Source: Bacilliculturomica massiliensis (lineage in GTDB: Bacteria > Bacillota > Clostridia > Peptostreptococcales > Anaerovoracaceae). Taken from it: a stretch of 64,000 bases of DNA. The first letter of the stretch is position 1. Each line of letters begins with the position of its first letter. Below are positions 61,037 to 64,000 of this stretch, in pieces. The position numbers and the translations under genes are program-made. The stretch covers positions 333,417 through 397,416 of the forward strand of contig NZ_LR027601.1 of assembly GCF_900605495.1 (NCBI RefSeq), given 5' to 3'. The notes below the pieces were generated by a model. That model searched no databases, was not told the origin of the DNA, and was given only the letters and a program-made list of their open reading frames with translations.

Positions 61037-63564
61037 ACATGACGGTCACCACATCGGTTCTGATCCTGGCCGTGCTGTTCATGCGGAGACTGCTTGGCCG
61101 GCGGATCAGTCCGGAACTTCAATATGCGCTTTGGGGGATCCTGCCGCTTCGCATGGCGGTTTATCTTCTGGAAGCTCTGTTTTTCACACTGCCCCAAAGT
61201 CAGTTCAGCGCTGTTTATATGGCAGAGGGGATCGCGGAACGGACCGGAGTCATTCTGGGGACAGGAAGGGCTGCAGGACAGATGATGGGGGGCGGGCAGA
61301 TCCCGGGCCCAGGAGCAGGTCCGGCAGCAGGTACCGCGTCCGGCGGTACGTGGGGAGCGTTGGTCTCTCTGGTCAGATCGCCGGACTGGCATATGATCCT
61401 GACGGTCTGCTGGATCGCCGGCGCCGCCGCTGTGCTTTTGTGGTTTGCGGCGGTGAATTATCGCTTTTATCGCAGGCTGCGGACAGGTCGCCGGGAGTTT
61501 TCGGAGTTTTCGGGGATCCCGGTCTATCAGTGTCAGGGACTGTCGTCGCCCTGTCTGACCGGACTGGTCAAACGTGCGATATACATACCTGCGGAAGTGG
61601 CGGAGGACGAGGATGTGCTTCGCTACGCGCTGATACATGAGGCCTGCCACGACCGGCACGGAGATCTGATATGGATGGCAGTGAGGATTTTAATGTTGAC
61701 GGTCTTCTGGTTTAACCCGCTTATGTGGGCGGCGGCGGTGCTGTCGAAAAGGGACTGTGAACTGGCCTGCGATGCGGCGGTGATCCGACAGATCGGAAGC
61801 GGCGAGCGTCTTGCTTATGGAAAAGCTCTGGTGGACATGGTATGCAGTCGGGAGAAAAAACAGACAGGGACGGGGAGCGGCGGGAGCAGTCACATCATGT
61901 GCGCCGCCACTTCCATGTGGGACAGCGCAAAGAGCATCAGGGAAAGGGTGGCAGGGATCGTTTCAGTGAGAAGGACAGCGGCGCTTGGGGTGGCGGCGGT
62001 GGTACTTATCACTGCAGCGGCCGGAGCGTGTACATTCACCGACGCTGCTTCGCCGCTGCCCGGGGAAGCCCGGCAGAAGGAGCTTTTGGAGCTGGGGCGA
62101 AGCTGGGCGGAAGCCTACTGCGGAAGAGACGGCGAAGCGCTGTCGGCCCTCTGCGTGGATGAAAAAACATTTCACATGATAAGCGGCGTCAGCGGGGAAG
62201 AACCGGCGGCCGGAAACAGCGGTATGGATCCCGGAGAGGGAGACAGTCTGTTCGGCTTTTCCAGCCCCTGGCCCTGGTTCAGCGAGGACTGCAGCGTAGA
62301 GGTGATCGGACCGAAAGAGGTCAATGTTTATTTTGTGGTCAGAACGTCGGATCCCGCAGCCTGGATCGAGGTGATGACGCTTGAAGTACAACGCCGAAAC
62401 GACGGCTGGAAAGTGGCCGGAGTAAAGGACAACGACTCCAGGGTGGATTCAAAAGCAGACTTTGATTTCGTATATAGACATGGATATGCCTGGCTGGAGG
62501 ACGACGATTTTACAGAGGCGCTGCAGTACCAGGCGGATGTCGGCCAGAAAGCGGGAACGGACAGAAGCGAGCTGCTGGATCCGATAAAGGCCGTGCCGGC
62601 TGCGCTGAATCTGGTAAACGTTTCCGCGAAGCTTCACGAGGGAAGCAGCGTTCAGAGCGGTCAGGCGTATGTCGATCTTACCTGGGATGACGGTACTGCC
62701 ACAGTGAGGGCTGTCCAGCCCCGGACATTGGGAGCGAAAGGAATCTGGATCCCGGTCTCTGAGACGTTTGTCGGCGCGGCGGAGAGGGAAGAGATCCTGA
62801 ACTTCGGGAAAGAATGGGCCGGGGCTTTCTGCAGCAGGAACGGGCAGAAGCTCCTGGCGCTGTGCAAGGATGAGCAGGTTTACCGCAGTGCGGGCGGATA
62901 TTTTCTGAACGATCCGGAGCCATTCAACGAAGGAGAGACGGGAAGCAAGATCACAGCAGCGAAGGGAGAGAGCGGTCCGGCGGAAGATGATCTGGGCGCT
63001 CCCGTGATCGGCATGTCCAGCCCCTGGCCCTGGTATGATCAGGAGTGCAGCTATGTTATCTCGAATGGAGAATTGTGGATCTATATGTGGTGGCACGCAG
63101 GGGAGGACGCGCAGGTAGGTATCCAGAAAATCCGCTTTGAAAAGACAGAGACAGGAACGTACCTGACTACGGCCTGTCACAGCCGATTCTTTGACGAGAT
63201 CACATCAAAAGAGATATTCGATCAGGCATTTCGCTTTGGATACGATCTGTTTTCGGAATCAGAATATAGTGAGACATACCAATGGCTGGTGGATCAATAC
63301 AGTGGGAACGACAACGGTACTGCCGGCGGCGGAGAGGGAGCGGAGTCGTATAAAGCCCGATATTGCGATCCCTTTGCGGCGGCCTGTACTATACTGCATA
63401 TAGGAAAGGACACTGAGCATACCTTGAAGCCGGAGACAGGAGAGCTGTCAGGCGCGGCGGAGCTGACTCTGATCTGGAAGGACGGCAGCGTGACGATAAA
63501 GATGATACAGCCCGGCGTACAGGGAAAGGACGGGGTGTGGATCCCAGTTATGGAAGGAATATAG
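61030..63564 (+). CDS. BlaR1/MecR1-like M56 membrane metallopeptidase with duplicated sensor domain
   Basis: The protein has 844 residues. Membrane segments lie at about 3-20, 32-55 and 118-140. The M56 zinc protease has HEACH at 203-207 (HExxH form) and ends with a membrane segment near 318-340. Outside there is no penicillin-binding domain. Two copies of one roughly 200-residue domain follow (about 350-590 and 590-840), each with a WAEAYC/WAGAFC helix and an SSPWPWF/SSPWPWY motif. The trigger is thus unlikely to be a beta-lactam acylating a serine. It probably releases the BlaI repressor when it senses its signal. Confidence 0.85.
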   Translation: MLNMTVTTSVLILAVLFMRRLLGRRISPELQYALWGILPLRMAVYLLEALFFTLPQSQFSAVYMAEGIAERTGVILGTGRAAGQMMGGGQIPGPGAGPAAGTASGGTWGALVSLVRSPDWHMILTVCWIAGAAAVLLWFAAVNYRFYRRLRTGRREFSEFSGIPVYQCQGLSSPCLTGLVKRAIYIPAEVAEDEDVLRYALIHEACHDRHGDLIWMAVRILMLTVFWFNPLMWAAAVLSKRDCELACDAAVIRQIGSGERLAYGKALVDMVCSREKKQTGTGSGGSSHIMCAATSMWDSAKSIRERVAGIVSVRRTAALGVAAVVLITAAAGACTFTDAASPLPGEARQKELLELGRSWAEAYCGRDGEALSALCVDEKTFHMISGVSGEEPAAGNSGMDPGEGDSLFGFSSPWPWFSEDCSVEVIGPKEVNVYFVVRTSDPAAWIEVMTLEVQRRNDGWKVAGVKDNDSRVDSKADFDFVYRHGYAWLEDDDFTEALQYQADVGQKAGTDRSELLDPIKAVPAALNLVNVSAKLHEGSSVQSGQAYVDLTWDDGTATVRAVQPRTLGAKGIWIPVSETFVGAAEREEILNFGKEWAGAFCSRNGQKLLALCKDEQVYRSAGGYFLNDPEPFNEGETGSKITAAKGESGPAEDDLGAPVIGMSSPWPWYDQECSYVISNGELWIYMWWHAGEDAQVGIQKIRFEKTETGTYLTTACHSRFFDEITSKEIFDQAFRFGYDLFSESEYSETYQWLVDQYSGNDNGTAGGGEGAESYKARYCDPFAAACTILHIGKDTEHTLKPETGELSGAAELTLIWKDGSVTIKMIQPGVQGKDGVWIPVMEGI

Positions 63565-63672
63565 GTCATGGGCAAAAGCGTTGCTGCCGGGGCGTGTCTC
63601 CGTAGGGAATGACCGGCGGCGAATGCCGCTGAGAAAAAGGAAAAAATCTTAGAATAAAGTTTCAAAAACCCG

Positions 63673-63701
63673 TTGACATATGAATTTGAATTTGCTATTC
63701 T
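63673..63701 (+). promoter_or_regulatory. rRNA operon promoter P1
   Basis: TTGACA, a 17-bp spacer and TATTCT, in an A/T-rich context with an upstream A tract, 111 bp ahead of P2. Confidence 0.7.
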
Positions 63702-63783
63702 AATATAGCTGTCGCCGACAGGGGGCAGCGAGGTGTAAGCGGGGTTGAGCTGAAGAAAACTTTGAAAAAAGTTAAAAATCAGC

Positions 63784-63812
63784 TTGACAAAAGAAAATCC
63801 CGGTTATATAAT
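63784..63812 (+). promoter_or_regulatory. rRNA operon promoter P2
   Basis: TTGACA, a 17-bp spacer and a perfect TATAAT. This consensus quality and the tandem layout are typical of ribosomal RNA operons. Confidence 0.85.
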
Positions 63813-64000
63813 AAAAAAGCTCTGTAAAACGGAGCGGCGAGCTTGAAGGGTTAAAAATCAGACAAGCAAGCACATGAACCTTGATAACTCCATAGTGTAG
63901 AAATTGAGTCAAAGAGAACATTAAGTTGTTCTCAACTGGAGAACCGGCTTCGGCCGGCAGACTTCAGGAAAGATTCAAGTACAAACAATCAACACCATGA
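63813..64000 (+). other. Leader of an rRNA operon, 16S gene beyond the window
   Basis: A 188-nt leader with no open frame contains ACCTTGATAACTCC, a GTCAAAGAGAAC stretch, and an ACCGGCTTCGGCCGGC hairpin with a UUCG loop (63942-63959). The 16S start (AGAGTTTGATC) is not inside the window, so the operon identity is inferred from the promoters and leader. Confidence 0.65.

Overview
The window reads as a chromosomal stretch from a GC-rich anaerobic member of the Bacillota, class Clostridia. The evidence is strong GGAGG-type ribosome binding sites, many T-tailed hairpin terminators, a PerR-type regulator next to rubrerythrin, single-chain iron-sulfur serine dehydratase, YesM/YesN and VanR-type two-component systems, a BlaI/BlaR1-like pair, S-layer-homology anchoring and a YjcZ-like small protein. 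Three places carry Illumina adapter sequence (two clear, one probable). The contig is therefore probably a draft or metagenome assembly, and those spots should not be read as biology.

Layout. 1-6.8 kb: the tail of a PD-(D/E)XK nuclease-like gene, a dispersed palindromic repeat, a TGS/uridine-kinase fusion, and a two-component system whose sensor has a DWE repeat. 6.3-10.3 kb: flavin-type oxidase, prolyl-tRNA deacylase, perR, rubrerythrin and serine dehydratase. 10.4-16.7 kb: a two-component system facing an RND efflux pair across a shared operator region. 16.9-24 kb: pcrA (with adapter inserted), acetyltransferase, ligA, AIR-synthase-like protein and a CmpB-type membrane protein. 24-25.1 kb: a low-GC stretch with small genes and hairpins.

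25.1-36.3 kb is the most unusual part. An HD-GYP protein is followed 18 bp later by a very large secreted protein ending in a dockerin. Next comes a secreted protein with an N-terminal cohesin-like domain and three C-terminal SLH domains. Behind it lie two tandem copies, exactly 300 bp apart, of a non-coding element of about 255-265 nt. Each copy has the same seven helices with compensatory base changes and its own terminator. I could not assign it to an RNA family I know. A second structured element, a roughly 90-bp double hairpin, occurs at three loci (841, 36393 and 55767) and also shows compensatory changes.

36.6-43 kb: a thioesterase-acetyltransferase fusion, cysteine synthase, minisatellites, a DUF262-AlbA_2 fusion and a D-cysteine desulfhydrase-like enzyme. 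43-55 kb: a YesM/YesN pair divergent from a sugar-type ABC importer, an LsrF-like aldolase, a DeoR regulator, an FGGY kinase and a class-III aminotransferase. This looks like an inducible catabolic module for a phosphorylated sugar or AI-2-like compound. 55-64 kb: an ECF S component, a double-winged-helix GntR protein, a hybrid histidine kinase, and a BlaI/M56 pair with a clear operator. Two strong tandem promoters then run into what is almost certainly an rRNA operon starting just past the window end.
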